Shown piece by piece: positions 9,368 to 21,855 of a DNA stretch of 64,000 nucleotides. The translations under genes and the position numbers were made by a program. This DNA comes from Vandiemenella viatica (lineage: Eukaryota; Arthropoda; Insecta; Orthoptera; Morabidae), in NCBI GenBank assembly GCA_031002005.1, contig CM061918.1, forward strand, positions 39,684,947 through 39,748,946, written 5' to 3'. The first letter of the stretch is position 1. Each line of letters starts with the position of its first letter. The notes beneath the pieces are model-generated. The model had not been told where the DNA came from, searched no databases, and saw only the letters and a program-made list of their open reading frames with translations.

Positions 9368-11871
9368 CTGTAAAAGAAAATATTTCAGTCTTAGTAATTT
9401 GTTTATTGCAAAACATAAATTATGAACTGCAATCTTAACTATATATAATGAAGTTAAACTTTCCAGAAGTACGCACAGGTTTTCTATATTTTTTAAAAAA
9501 TCTTGTTTTATAGGCCATTCAATGAAATGGTCATGAGAAATGTCCATGAATATGTCTTTTGTTATACTGAGTGGTGCTAGTTGCATCCACATTTGACTAA
9601 CTTTATGGCCATATGATGTGACTAAAATTAGATGAAAGCATTGTAGAAATATAAATAAGAAAATGTTGAATGTTTTATTATTTTACTGAAACTGGAGAAT
9701 GTAGGATTTACTGTAGGACACCAATTCCACAAATATCATATAACAAATCTGTTCACAGTGATGATATGAGGCCAATTTGTTTTTTAATAATGTATAGACT
9801 TCATGGCTCATCAACAATAAGGACAATAGGGCTGGGAGAGGATTGGGGATGGGGAATGGGAAGGAAATCATTAATGGATTTTATGTATTAACTTTCTTAA
9901 CAATACTCTTGAAATCTAGACCACAGATCGAAATCTCATCCTCCCAGATACAAGGGCCAAGCATTAACCAGGTCAACGAGGTACTAAATTTGGTTGCATA
10001 GCAATTTTTTGTCAGGTAGGGGAAGTAGACAGAAGAGATGAGATTGTGTGAGGGTGTTTAATAACTAAGTCAGATACATGTTCTTGTAGGCTATTTAACT
10101 GTGTCATAAGGATGGCATTATTACTGGCTATCACTTAATAATGAACTTTTAATGCCTTCCCATGCCTTTTGTAATTTTTAGTTTTCATGACAAGATCCTC
10201 AAGATGAAGCCATAACCCACCTCCCATTCTGTTTCCCCGTTTATAAATGGCTAGACCTGAAAATTACTATAAAATGTGTGGTATTGTCTTTTCTGTGTGT
10301 TCACACCCTACTTCCATCATCTAATAGTAAGTGGTGACTCATTTCCCTATCCTATTTTGTAATTCCTTTTTGCTATTTAGCTCCTTTCATTTAACGTAAG
10401 ATGTGAAACTTCTATGTATTTCTCTACATATTTTTCCAGTGTAAATTTTTTTTATTATTTTTCTTTCGCAATCGAGTGGAGAATTTACAATTTTACAGTC
10501 AATAGTACCTTTGTTTAAATTATTCTCATGAACAAATGAAATGGATATAAATAAACCAAAAGTAAGTAATAAACAAAAAATCAATTAAAAATAATCATGC
10601 ATGAGTCCTCTGGATGTAAATATACTGCCTGATATTGTAATGTGATTTTCAGTAAGTAATAAAGCAATTTCAGCTTTAAAACTTTTGATACAATTTAGGT
10701 ATACTCAAGAAACACACAATCTCGTTTATATATACTTGTATGGAGAACGTAATGTGTAACACTAGCTAGCTCAAAATGATGTAGCAAATACTCATTGTTT
10801 AAGATGAGCTTAAGTGACAGTGGCCATTATGAATGCTGCTTGCATCAAAGTATTGTTAAGAGTGCATGTGTAGAACATTAAGTGCAGATCTGCAGAACAT
10901 TGAGGTGTGTATGCACTTAATGCTAACATATTTTTCTCTACCATGTCTATGGAAGATTCATTTCTAAATTTGGAAAAACTCTATACATACTATTCCTCCC
11001 ACAATTTGGAATACCTAATATTGACATAAAGGTCAATGATAAAAAGAAGTTTACAGCTGTAAGTACAAATTCTAATAATCATTTCAATTAGGGTCTACTA
11101 TATTCTACAAAATGGTCAATATTCGTACAGTAAGTAACAATGTTAACTGTTTATTTTTATTTTTTAAATTTAATTGAAATGGAGCACTCAGAGTAACAAT
11201 AAAATTTAACAATAATACATGTGTTATTATCCCTGATTTTTACAACACATATCCTTCATTTATTTCCAACTTCTTACACGTTTCTCTGGTAACAAACAGT
11301 TTACACATGAAAATTTTATTTCTCCATGTTTTTGTTAAACTGTACTGTTACTGTTCAAATAAAATAGCATTTTTCTTTCTCCTAATAAGCATTATTGAAG
11401 ACAATTTAACTAACAAATTATCGATACTGAACCAGGTAATAAATAACACCTAGGAACTGAGAAAACTGGTCTTAGAAGTTGTAATAGTATATGTAACACA
11501 CCTTCTACAGGCAACTATTACATCATGAAGTCTGCATAAACTGAATAATACCAAAATATTGCCAGATTTTTTAAAAAAATTGATTGGTGCTTAACAATTT
11601 TTTTAGAAAAATTATAAAACTTGTTATGATTTACAGAAGTAATCCAGCCATTGTGGAGAGTTCAGGGAACACAATAGAACAAGGATACAAATTATTTCCA
11701 CACATTACCTTTATCGCATTCATATATGCTTACCGAGTCCTTGAAACACCATTTTCAATTCATGAAAACAACAATGTATTGTGAAAAATAGAAATAAATA
11801 ACTGACTGCAATATCTTATCAAAAATATTTTATCCCAATCATGATATCTTAAAAAGAATTATAATACTTAC
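9368..11871 (-). other. Probable intron, AT-rich, no recognisable repeat
   Basis: Lies between two candidate exons. A weak plus-strand exon-like frame ends at a GTAAGT near 11059 (…NDKKKFTA|GTAAGT), but it lacks a convincing acceptor. Confidence 0.4.
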
Positions 11872-11946
11872 CACTTCAATTTTTGGAACAAGTGATTCAA
11901 TAATCTTTCGTTCCTTTTTTATTTCACACTTAATATCTCCTTGGGG
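11872..11946 (-). CDS. Exon of the unrecognised minus-strand gene
   Basis: The acceptor CTTTCAG| is followed by 25 codons, PQGDIKCEIKKERKII then ESLVPKIEV, and then |GTAAGT. Length 75 bp, phase 0 on both sides. The encoded stretch is rich in Lys, Glu and Ile and would form a charged helix. Joined in phase to the exon at 13921 it continues an open frame. No family was recognised. Confidence 0.62.
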
Positions 11947-12667
11947 CTGAAAGAATACATCACAAAAGATCAGAAACAGAAACAACAAAATGCAAGTGAA
12001 ATTCAATATCTTGAAAATGCCTATTTAAGACTTGAAAATAAGAAAGGGTAGAAAAATAAACCAGTCGCTTATCACAGACAAAGGCAGAGAACATACTTTA
12101 CAATATTTCTGTCTAAACCTTAACCGTGAGTAGAGAATGGCAAAAGGATCAAATACATACACACAGAGAATATGTGTCAGTGTGTACACATCTGATACCC
12201 TTGTGATATGCCCTCCTCTATTCATGATGTAAGACAGAAATATTATTAAGTGTTTTCATCTTGACCCTCCTTCCTTCATCTGTGATGAGTGACGGGTTTA
12301 TTTTCTCTATCAATCCTTATTTCCATTGTTTAAAAGTAGTTTCACTGCCACTAGTACCAAATATTTTTGACTTGGTACTTTGCAACAAGAATGAATATAA
12401 GATTAACACAACTTTCATGCCAGTAGGAAAGTATGAAACAATGTAAATAAAACTTTCTTGTGATTAGAATCAAGATGCATACATATTCTCTGGCACGGTT
12501 GTAAAGTGAACCAAGGAAATTTTATTTGTATACTTGTCCCAGAAAACACTATTGGGAAGTTATTTTAAATTGTTTATTAACACACTATTTTACTGATAAT
12601 ATTTATTTTTAAAAAAGTACCAAGTTTTAGTTAAAAGTTGAAATTTAAATTAAGAAAGAGATTGCTA

Positions 12668-13015
12668 AAATGCCTGTTTGTGCTATGGTGCAGGTTACAT
12701 TTATCAGCGCATCACATGCCAGCAAACAAAGACCCTAACATTGAATTTCTTGCTCACTTCTCACAATTTTTTGTAGAAATTAATGAAAAAAATATGGTTC
12801 GTAAATAGTGTGTAGTCCTGTACAAACACAACACTAAAAATTCCCCAAAAAACTGTACGTGTTCCCATAATTACTGAGACAGAAAAAAAATCACTGCAAC
12901 TTGCTCGTATAAAGTCAGATGATATTGCTACTAATTCAAATATATTTTACTCTGAAGATCATTTATTTTATAATTTTGTTGAGTAAGATGTAGTTCCAAA
13001 ACATAGTAATGACGT
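12668..13015 (+). pseudogene. Possible THAP-domain relic
   Basis: A frame opening MPVCAMVQ is followed, after stops, by a RIKSDDIAT-NSNIFYSEDHF-like stretch (about 12910-12965) and then D-VVPK. The spacing recalls a THAP zinc finger (MP-C…, then …CSEHF…D). The cysteines of the second half are not conserved and the frame is broken. Such domains occur in P-element and THAP9-type transposases and in host THAP proteins. Weak evidence. Confidence 0.3.
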
Positions 13016-13583
13016 ACCCAAAATCAACAGAAAAATACACTGATGGTGCTTTTGACAAGGAAAGGCATTCAGTGTGGAAATCGGAAAACAAAAGAGGTAG
13101 ATGTATAGTATGGCAGTTCTTTGCCCAAAGACTTTGGCAAAACATTGCGACAATTAACCAACTTAATTCAAATCAAATCTTGATTCAATTAATGAAGATA
13201 CTTCCATAATTCATTTGTTTCTACTGAAAAATTAAAGTCTACCTTTTTCTGATTGAATACAACACCAAATCGACATATATCAAATTAATAATTTAAATCA
13301 ACTAATGGTTCACATTAATATGGAAAATTAAGATAAAATTGCCAATCACTCAACAAAGTTGGAGGGAGAAGGGCAACAGCAATAAAAAACACTCCACTAA
13401 CACAATATTCAAGCTATGCTCTTCATGAAATTAGAAACAGGTGACTGAGATCACATAGACAGCCACAGTCTCATGAATGGTGGTTACAACCATTACAGTT
13501 GACGTAAAGGTGGTGGGGAAGAAAAGACAATACTGGTGCAAATGTTAACTGCAGGAAGAAAATTAACCAAAATAAAATGATAA

Positions 13584-13745
13584 ATCCGGGCATCCAGATT
13601 TGAGTTTTCCATGGTTTCCCAAATCACTCCAGGCAAATGCCGGAATGCTTCCTTCAAAAGGCCATGGCCGAATTCCTTCCCATTCCTTGCCTCCCATCCT
13701 TTCCCGTCTCTAAAGACCTCGCTGTTAAGAGACATTAAGCAGTTT
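13584..13745 (+). mobile_element. tRNA-derived SINE, family 1, 5'-truncated
   Basis: Begins at the internal GGGCATCCAGATT block and lacks the tRNA-like head. It carries the family core GGTTTTCCATGGTTTCCC, then AAGGCCATGGCCGAATTCC, and ends with the 'gacattaagcagtt' 3' variant shared only with the copy at 50468-50698. Those two form a sub-family. Confidence 0.85.
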
Positions 13746-13920
13746 AAAAAAAAAAATGATAAAGGTGAGAAAGTGATTAATTGAAGCTATAAATTTTTCT
13801 AAAAAATAAGTAATGTGAATTCCAAATTTTAACTTTCAAAATTAATTCTTTATTGACTGTAATTGGAATCTTGTCCATTTCATTAGAAAAAGCTGGCACG
13901 AAAAAACCATTAGTACTCAC

Positions 13921-13980
13921 CACAACTTGACCTGATTCTAATTGTTCCATTTCACTGACCAATTCATCAGATGCATCATC
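13921..13980 (-). CDS. Exon of the unrecognised minus-strand gene
   Basis: The acceptor TTCTTTTGTTTTAG| is followed by 20 codons (DDASDELVSEMEQLESGQVV) and |GTGAGT. Length 60 bp, phase 0 on both sides. It is strongly acidic and helix-prone. It begins with DD, as does the exon at 9317, so the two may be related by exon duplication, or this may simply reflect acidic composition. It lies between the SINE at 13584 and the mariner at 14103, both probably intronic. Confidence 0.65.
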
Positions 13981-14102
13981 CTAAAACAAAAGAATTTTAT
14001 AAAAAAATTAGGAAACAACTTCTACCAAAGGTACTAGTTTCAAGAACATATATTATGCAATTAAAACTTTTTCTACATATTAACTCTGTGTTAATAAAAA
14101 TA

Positions 14103-15332
14103 TGTGTGTCGATCTGAAACTAATGCCTCCTATTTTTTGTGTGGATGCATAGTGTCAGAGCTAGGTATTGGTGGCTTAACAGTATCGTTTTAACGTTCCT
14201 ACTAATGACCTGATAATTTCATTTTCTTCTGGCAGATAGCAGCAGCAGAACAGTTGATTAAAATGGCGTCTGACATTCATGCGTGTAATTGAATTCCTCG
14301 TTACTGAACAAATTCAACCCACTGACATCCATCGATGCCTGCTAAAGGTGTACAGAGATCTTATGGTGGAGTACAGCGAGGTAATGAGTAGTACAGTTCA
14401 ACAGTGGTGAAACTGACATTCACGACTAACCACATCCGGGTTGTTCCTGCTCTGCTGCAAATCCTCACAGTGAAAGGTGCCTCGATGAGCTCATTTTGTG
14501 GATCAGAACACAGCTGAATTGCATTGCAGTTAATGTTAGGAACGCTGGGTTATCGCAAAGTTTGTGCAAGGTGGATACCACAGATGCTTTCACAGGACCA
14601 GAAAAATCATCACACAGAGGTCTGTCGAGAACTGCTGGATTAGTCTGAGCCTGAAGGTAGCAATTTCCTGAACATCATCATCACCTGAGATGAAATATGG
14701 TGTCGCCACAACAAGCCAGAGACCAAAAGATAATCAATGGAGTGGAGTCCTGTTAATTCCCCATCAAAATAGATCAAAACTCAGCCATGTTTTGGGATTT
14801 TAAAATATGAATCTTTTTGACATCCTAGAGCCTGGACAAACTTGTAATTCAGATCACTGCATGGAGATACTGACTAAGCTGAAATCCAGGATTTCAAGAG
14901 TCAGGACAGAGAAGAATACATCTTTTTCTTGTATATAACCAAGCCCCAAACCAGTTTTGCTACCACTGTGCACATAGTAAAATTGGGAAGAATCGTCCTA
15001 CCATATCCTCCTTACAGTTCAGACTTAGTGCCTTAGACTTTTTCTTTGCACCAATGAAAGATGAACTATGGGGGCACCATTTTCCAGACATGGATGCTGT
15101 CATTACAGCTGTAAGAAAGTGGCTGTCCTCTGGTATTTCGGAGTTTTATGAGCAAGGCATAGAGGCTCTCGTTAATCGCTGGCAAAGTGCATAAGAAATG
15201 GTGGTGAATATGTAGGAAAAAAGCTGTATGTGACTGAAATCATGCGCTATATAACTGTGTTTTTGAGCTCTGTGTATCTATTGTAAATTTCGTAAAAATA
15301 AATAGAAGACATTAGTTTCAAATCGATCCTTG
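14103..15332 (+). mobile_element. mariner-type transposon, decayed (mariner-A)
   Basis: The terminal repeats share the motif CGATYTGAAACTAATG a few bases inside each end. Both ends abut TA (14101-14102 and 15333-15334), the Tc1/mariner target. Length is 1230 bp. Plus-strand transposase traces include an N-terminal HTH-like stretch (about 14300-14400, EQIQPTDIHR-like) and the C-terminal PPYSSDLVP motif (near 15000), the equivalent of PPYSPDLAPSD. Many stops and shifts; dead. Confidence 0.85.
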
Positions 15333-15631
15333 TAGTTGAACATCGATTACAAACAACCTAAACTAAAAATTTATACAATGTTTTTATTGGTGTTTAAACA
15401 TCCAAAAAATGAGACTGAATTTGATATTGCATTCCTTGTAAGAAACTAATATTATTATAATACTTGATAACATTTTTGCATTTGATTTACAGTATAAAAA
15501 TTTCCTAACAGAAGATCTAGATGATGCAGAAATCAGAAGAATAACCATAACTTAAAAAACATGATGAAAACTATACCAAATGTGACAAACGAAATTTAAA
15601 AATGACACTGTTATAATTAATTATAACTTAC

Positions 15632-15673
15632 TTCAAAAATATAAACTTGCTCAATGGGTGGTCTGTTATCAAC
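15632..15673 (-). CDS. Exon of the unrecognised minus-strand gene
   Basis: The acceptor GTTTCAG| is followed by 14 codons (VDNRPPIEQVYIFE) and |GTAAGT. Length 42 bp, phase 0 on both sides. It splices in frame to the exon at 13921. It is very short, so on its own it is weak; its support comes from its strand, phase and spacing relative to the other exons. Confidence 0.55.
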
Positions 15674-17275
15674 CTGAAACATAAAATAAAAAATATATAT
15701 TTCGAATCTGTATCAATCCATTTTTTTATTTATAAAACCCTTTATTATATTTTTTGTTGCAATCCCCTAGGTAAAAGTTTTGATTATCTTTTTAAGTTTT
15801 CCTACAGAATATTACAGGAACAATGTAAAAAAATGGACTATGAATAACGAAACATTTACATGGCTTAGTTTCTAGCTAGATAAATTACATAAAGCTGATA
15901 TATTAATAGAAGTAGTATAAATGGAAATGAGAACAAAAATAAAACAATTTTAATGGCACTCCAACATTTTGTTATTATAATATAATAAATAAGACAATTA
16001 CTGTACACGGCTCCTGTGGTACCAGTTAACAGTTTCAAACCAACAGCAGAGGGAAAAAAAAAAAAAACAGATTTCCTTTCTGTCAATTTTTCAGCAAAGT
16101 ATAGAGATTTTACATGATTTGCACGCTATTGTGTATCTATTTACTACATGGATATTTGATCTGTGTGGTCAGTCAGAAAATTAGATCAAACTGAAAACTT
16201 GTGCTGTGGTGACAATTTGGAGAGAGAAATGCATTTGCTTCCAACTGTGGAAGAGTTACATGAACTGGTTTGACACCCTGTTAATACTAACAAGAGCTCA
16301 AGATAAAAGCTAAAAAAAAATTAATATTATATAATCCAGAACAATAGCGTGAAAAGAAAAAACTCCATCTTAAATCCGTAACTTGTACCAGCATTAGATT
16401 GGTATTGCCTAAAATTCTGGTATGCAAGTCCATCTCACCTCATCACAGTGCAGCCTACGTAATGCTGAACAGCAGCAATGATTAGGTAAGCCAATATTTC
16501 ACTATCTGAACTTGAAATTTTAAATGCATGAAACCATTTATTCTCAGAAATAAATGATTTGTTCCATTAATCTGAATATGCCAAATCAAATATGCATTGA
16601 CAATGCACAGGAAAAATTATATCTATGTAACCTGTATAGAGAAAACAACTGATGAAGTGCAATTAAAATCATCGTTTCCAGATATTCAACAATGGGAGCT
16701 ACCTACTACCATAACAAAACATGTTCATAGTGACCTACCAGACCAAATACCGAAAGCTGTTGCTTACACCTTTCAATAAAATAAAAAAACTTGTATCCTT
16801 TCTGATATCCATACTTCAATAACTTCTAAACAACATTTTATATTTTTCAGTTAGATCTGCCACATATTACAAAAATTAAAAACTTTTACAACCTCTCCTT
16901 ATGGGAGAAAGATTTTACAGTGAAAGGAGAGTCACAGCGAATGGACATGAGGAGGGGACTAAAGTGACTAGCAGTTTATGCTGGCTTTCAAAGACTATGA
17001 AAATTAAATTCAAGTACCACAGTAACTTTTCAAGTATGCAGTTGTAACAGTTACCGAGATAGACTTTTCCTATTTAGTCTGAGAGAAATATACTGAACGA
17101 GATTTGTTGTTGAAAAGTTACTTTGATGAAGCACTGACTATAGAAAGAACACAGCCTAAAACTACTCCAAAATTATTGTTGAAAAACTTTTCAGATGATT
17201 TGTAATTTAAAGGACTGGGAAAAGATGTCTCCAGATAAACTGTAGATAGAAGACATACGTTTACATACCATTGAT
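15674..17275. other. AT-rich stretch, probably intronic
   Basis: Short open frames at 15647-15847 (+), 15865-16086 (-) and 16597-16779 (+) have biased, AT-driven composition and no family resemblance. A poly-A tract lies near 16057. Confidence 0.45.
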
Positions 17276-18260
17276 TTATTAATATGGTGTTGGGACACCT
17301 TGTCCTTGTAGAACAGCTGAAATTCTTGGCGGAATAGATTCGTAGAGTGTCTGAATAGTTTCCAACGGAATATATACCCATTCTTATACCAAAACATTTG
17401 CCAATTGCTTCAATGATGATGGAGGTGTAAATCTGCTCCTTATTCTCTACTCCAACCATACCCACAATGGTTCAATTACGTTGAGGTCTGGCAATTGTGC
17501 TGGCCAGGGTAGATGTTTGATGATATTCTGATGCCCCTCGAACCAGGACAGAACTGTGTATGGGTGCATTATCATCTTGGAAGATGGCAGTGTTCGGCAG
17601 CAGTATTCTAGTCACTGAGGATGTCAAGATATCCATTCACAGTCATCCGGCCAGTGATTTGAATGAGAGGGCCAGCTGAATACTACGTTATATCCACCAA
17701 AAACATATCGGAACCGCCCCCAAGTTTGACTGTAGGATGCAGGCATTCTGGATCAGAGGCTTCTTTTGTTGTTCTACATACATAAACCCGGTCGTTAGTA
17801 GGAAAGAATGTGAACGATGATTCATCAGATCATACCATATTCTTCCAGTCATTAAGTGTCCTGTTTTTATGATCGTGGCACCACTTGTTTCGCAGCTTAG
17901 CGTTAGTAGCCATTATAAGGGATTTTGCAATTGCAGCCCATCCATGAATATTAGCTTTGTGGAGCTCCCGCCATACTGTTTGTCAAAACAGTGTTACTCA
18001 GCTGTGTGTTGAGTTCTGCTGTCACTTTTGCTGCTGTAGTTTTGTGTTGTCTGGCCACAATCCTCTTTAATGTTAGTCGGTCTCTGTCGGTTAACTTTGG
18101 TTTTCGTCCACTTTTCCTCTTCCTCAACGATGTTTTACCATGTTTTGTGTATGCTTTCATTACCGTGGATGCTATCGCTCGTGAGACACTAAACACTTCA
18201 ATTGTTTTTGTCACAGACACTCCCGCTAACCGAGCTCCAACAATTTTCCCCTTTTAGAAG
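17276..18260 (-). pseudogene. Tc1-family transposase, broken
   Basis: The open N-terminal part (17951-18220, 89 codons) has the paired-type HTH (KTIEVFSVSRAIASTV) and the basic GRKPKLTDRDR linker. Frames further left continue with a KNRTLNDWKNMV/SDESSFTFFP catalytic block (around 17800-17860), RVYVCRTTKEA and a PTVKLGGGS-like block. The end is ETIQTLYESIPPRISAVLQ (about 17300-17350). Several frameshifts and stops separate these blocks. The enzyme would have cut at the terminal repeats and integrated at TA. Confidence 0.88.
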
Positions 18261-18464
18261 CCTGATAGATCATGCATTTCACCGATCGGTTGTTAAAACC
18301 ACCACAGAATAAAGCATATAATTCACTGACACATAATCTACAAGACCTGCCACATGAACTATGCCGTACATGAGCATTGCAGTATTCACATGGAAGTAGT
18401 GGTGTCAACATGCCACAACCTGTACTATATCACATGGTGTTCATATTATTTTGTCCAACCTCTG
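17276..18464 (-). mobile_element. Tc1-like transposon, left end lost
   Basis: The right end, read on the minus strand, is CAGAGGTTGGACAAAATAAT next to TA (18465-18466), a typical Tc1-family terminal repeat. No matching left terminal repeat was found near 17150-17280, so that end is deleted or eroded. The element carries the transposase pseudogene described separately. Confidence 0.8.
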
Positions 18465-18470
18465 TATGTA

Positions 18471-19783
18471 CGAGGAATGTCCAGAAAAAAAGGTCACAAG
18501 TGCTCTGAAAGGTGCAGGGAAATGTTTTATTCAAAGGTTGGCACACTTGCATGGAGGGGGGAGTCCATAACAGTCAAACTGAGTCACACTCCAATTCAGT
18601 CTGTTGAAATATGTTTTCAGAGGAGGAGCTTCCGTCAACATATGCAGGGGCAGTTTGCTCCACCTACCACCGATGTAAGATTCGCTCGGTCATCAAATTC
18701 CTCACTTTGCGGCAAGAATCCGCAGCCGAAATCCATCGTCAGCTTGTGGAAACCTCCAGGCCTGAGGTAATGTCACGTCAAGCACGTTCACAAGTGGGTT
18801 GGGTTGTTTAAGGAAGGAGTGGGAGGCCATTTCTCGTTTCAGAAGAGCTTCTGAACGAAACTGATGAAACAATTCGCAATGATTATCGTGTGGCTATTGA
18901 GAGCCTTCATGAAATGTTCCCACATATATCTCATAGTCTCATCAGTGAAATTGTCTCAGAAAAGTTTGATTACGGAAACTGAGTGCAAGACGGGTGCCAA
19001 TAATGTTGACTCCAGAGCATCGCCAAAATCACGTTTTGGCCGCACGTGAATTTCTTAAACGTTATGAAATGGACAGAGGCATTTCTTGACTCAATTGTCA
19101 CTGGTGATGAACCTTGGGAATGTCACTATACTCCTGAGTCCAAATGGCAGTCCCAACAATAGCATCATACCCATTCCCCAACAGCCAAAAAGTTCAAAGT
19201 GCAGTTGTCAGAGTGGAAGATTATGGCATCTGTATTTTGGGACAGAAAAGGTGTTTTGTTAGTGGATTTCATAGACAAAGGGACCACCATCAGTGCTATC
19301 AATTATTGTGAGACCTTAAAAAAAAATTAAAATGAATATTAAAGACAAAAGGAGAGGAAAGCTGACTCGCAGTGTGTCCCTCCTTCACGACAATGCAAGA
19401 CCCCACATGGCTCATGTCACCCAGTACCTCCTTGTATCCTTTGGATGGTATGTTGTGACACATCCACCCTATTCCCCAGACCTCGCACCCTCAGACTATC
19501 ATCTTTTCACCAAATTAAAGGAATTTTTGGGCAGGAAACATTTTTCCAATGATCAAGAAGTGAAAAACACAGTGGAAAATTGGCTTTTGAAGGTGGAGCA
19601 GAGCGTGTACAAGGAGGGTAGACACAAAAACTGGTGCTCAGGCTGAAAAATTGTATCGAACTTGATGGCGATTACGTGAGGAAATAAAGATGAGTTTTGT
19701 AACATACCCTGTAAATTTGGTTGAAATATATTAATTTTTCGTTTTTTAACAGCATTTGTAACCTTTATTCTGGATATCCCTCA
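18471..19783 (+). mobile_element. mariner transposon with intact ends (mariner-B)
   Basis: The terminal repeats are CGAGGAATGTCCAGAAAAAA (left) and a close complement of it (right). They extend about 33 bp inward and are flanked by TA (18469-18470 and 19784-19785). Length is 1313 bp, typical of mariner. The left end sits only 6 bp from the Tc1 right end. Confidence 0.92.
18610..19646 (+). pseudogene. mariner transposase (DD34D type), frameshifted
   Basis: The N-terminal HTH is seen as RSVIKFLTLRQESAAEIHRQ (about 18680-18740). The first catalytic Asp sits in IVTGDEPWE (about 19093), the second in LLHDNARPH (about 19380) and the third in HPPYSPDLAPSDYHLF (about 19465), giving the mariner D-D-34-D arrangement. 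The C-terminal 104 codons are open (19332-19646). The reading frame changes around the A-run at 19318-19328, and earlier shifts lie near 18770-19060. Confidence 0.9.
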
Positions 19784-19785
19784 TA

Positions 19786-20344
19786 TCCTTCACTGTCTCT
19801 TATTCTAACATCACATATGTAGTGGCATTCATTTAGAATGTCATCATTAGTACTGAGAAGTGGGAACATACCCTTCTGATAATACTATTGCGGAGACAAG
19901 GGGAGGGTGTCAGGGAAATTTTTCTTATGTGGGGCGTGATCAAAAATGCTTTGGGTACCTCTAATCTACATCATTCTCATATCCAAGAATGCTGATGTTC
20001 AGTGGGTGACAGTGGTGGACATCCTGAGAAAAGTGAATCCTGCGACTCCCACTGGAAGAAATTATGTTCTACTTGCAAGTGACGTATCCAAGACAAATGG
20101 GGCTTTTTAAAACTTCTGTGGTAAATATGTCTTACTATTCAATGAAAATTTTGTTTAGATGCATTACTGTAGACTTTCTTCAGGTTAGTGATCATATTTA
20201 TTTTCGCAGAAGTGTAAATATCAGGATTTTTGTATTATTCAGCCGAGTACAGAGATTTAGAGAAAAAGATTATACAGTTTTAAATTAATTTAACAATGAG
20301 CTCATTATCATCCCAACAATATTAAATTATTCATGGAGTTTTCT
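19786..20344. other. Unassigned stretch
   Basis: No recognised gene or repeat. Short frame 20064-20288 has no family match. Confidence 0.4.
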
Positions 20345-20577
20345 TTTGCTTACGGCTTTACACTTTGTCAACATTGAAGTCATTAGAGATGGGAAAAGGA
20401 TCCGGGGCAAGGAATGTAAAGAATTTGGCCACAGCCTTTTAAAGTAACTATCCTGTTATACACCTGGATTGATTTGGGAAAACCATGGAAAACCCAAATC
20501 TGGATGGCCAGATGGGGATTTCAGCTTGTAGCATCCCAAATTTAAGGCCAGAGTGTTACCGCTCACCCCCCACACTC
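20345..20577 (-). mobile_element. tRNA-derived SINE, family 1
   Basis: Reverse orientation. The CGGCTTTAC tail block lies at the left, then GGCCACAGCC, and GGGAAAACCATGGAAAACCC in the middle. The degraded tRNA-like head with the anticodon-side AAGGCCAGAGTGTTACCGCTC lies at the right. Confidence 0.85.
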
Positions 20578-21289
20578 ATCATGGAGTTAATATAAAAATA
20601 TGTTCTATTTTTAGATTATGACAGAATTTTGTGTGTGTGGTTAGCCTATAGGATGCTATACCACAGGTAAGAGCCTGAAAATTTCTGTAAAATTATACCT
20701 CTCCTATCTCTTTAGCTAAATTAGGAGAGCTGCTAGAGGAATTAAAAATGTCTGTCATTTTTGAGCAATTTTTGTAAACGTTTACATAGCTTAATTCAAA
20801 AATTAGTTGATATATCTGGGAAATCTCCATGTCTATATAAACAGTACACCTGTGTTAAATTTTATGGAAATCTGAGATGGCGAGGAAAACATTGTTTTAA
20901 AATTGCGTTAATTTGAAACGGAATGACCTCTTACCTACAGAGTTAATGTCAGTGTGTGAACGATTTTAAGGTAAAAATATGTAAAAGTCATAATTAGGTA
21001 TACAGGGAAATCGCCAGAGAATTAATAATAATAAACTGTAATTTTGGAAACATAACATAGCACTCTTCAAATTGACATATAAAATCTTCATGCCTTAAGC
21101 TGTACCATGAACTGTCAGTTGTTCAAGTCGAGAGAGGTGGGGTGGGAGTGGGTGCTAACTAGAGACTGCGATATCGCTAGACCTTTACCACCGCACAATG
21201 TAATGATTTCGTAATAGTGTGGCTGTCAGTTGCAAGACATATTTTCAAGCAGTAATTAGGTTGTAATACACCACGAGCCAGAATGACAT
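20578..21289. other. Unassigned AT-rich stretch
   Basis: No ORF above 60 codons, no terminal repeats and no splice pair that I could support. Confidence 0.4.
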
Positions 21290-21606
21290 TCCTAGAACTA
21301 CTTTCCTTAATGTTTTAAAATGTCTGTGTGGCAGGTCATGGGGCTGCATGCTACAATATTATAGAGCCTTTGTACATTCCGGTTGGAATACAGTTGCATT
21401 ATATATGGTTCGGCATGGGACAACTATCTCTGTATACTCGATAGTGCCCGCCATGCAGGAATTCGTCTCGCCACAGGTGCATACCGCACCAGTCCAATAC
21501 CCAGCATTTACGCCAAGTCTGGCGAGCCGACACTTTCCATCTGCTGACGTCTCCTCATGGTGCGACACTATATGCATATTGCCGCAACTCCTGGCAGTCC
21601 CATGTA

Positions 21607-21786
21607 CAGGGCCAACGTCAGGGAGGGGTAAGCGGGTCAAATGTACCCGGGCCCGCCGGCAGATGGGGGGCTCTGATCACCGGCTGCAGGGCCCCCAAGT
21701 CAAGAATCCGCTCAATGTCCGACCGGCCAGTTTGTTGTAGAGCTACGCCTGTTACCCCGGGCCCGAAATTCCTAGCGCCGGCCCTG
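21607..21786 (+). mobile_element. CAGGGCC-type non-autonomous hAT-like MITE, left copy
   Basis: 180 bp, inverted ends CAGGGCCAACGTCAGG / CCTAGCGCCGGCCCTG, GC-rich interior with GTACCCGGGCCC and CCCCGGGCCC subterminal motifs. Confidence 0.85.
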
Positions 21787-21855
21787 AAGAGGACAGTCAG
21801 AAACTATGTGATTGATTGTCTGTAAGGTGGCTCCACAGTCACAATTTGCAGAATC

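Noticed and set aside
10955..11064. Plus-strand exon ending NDKKKFTA|GTAAGT
   Set aside because: Good donor and a short open frame, but no convincing acceptor, no partner exon, and the wrong strand relative to the better-supported gene.
21348..21740. 130-codon frame as an independent gene
   Set aside because: It runs out of LINE sequence into the inserted MITE; the true homology lies in another frame.
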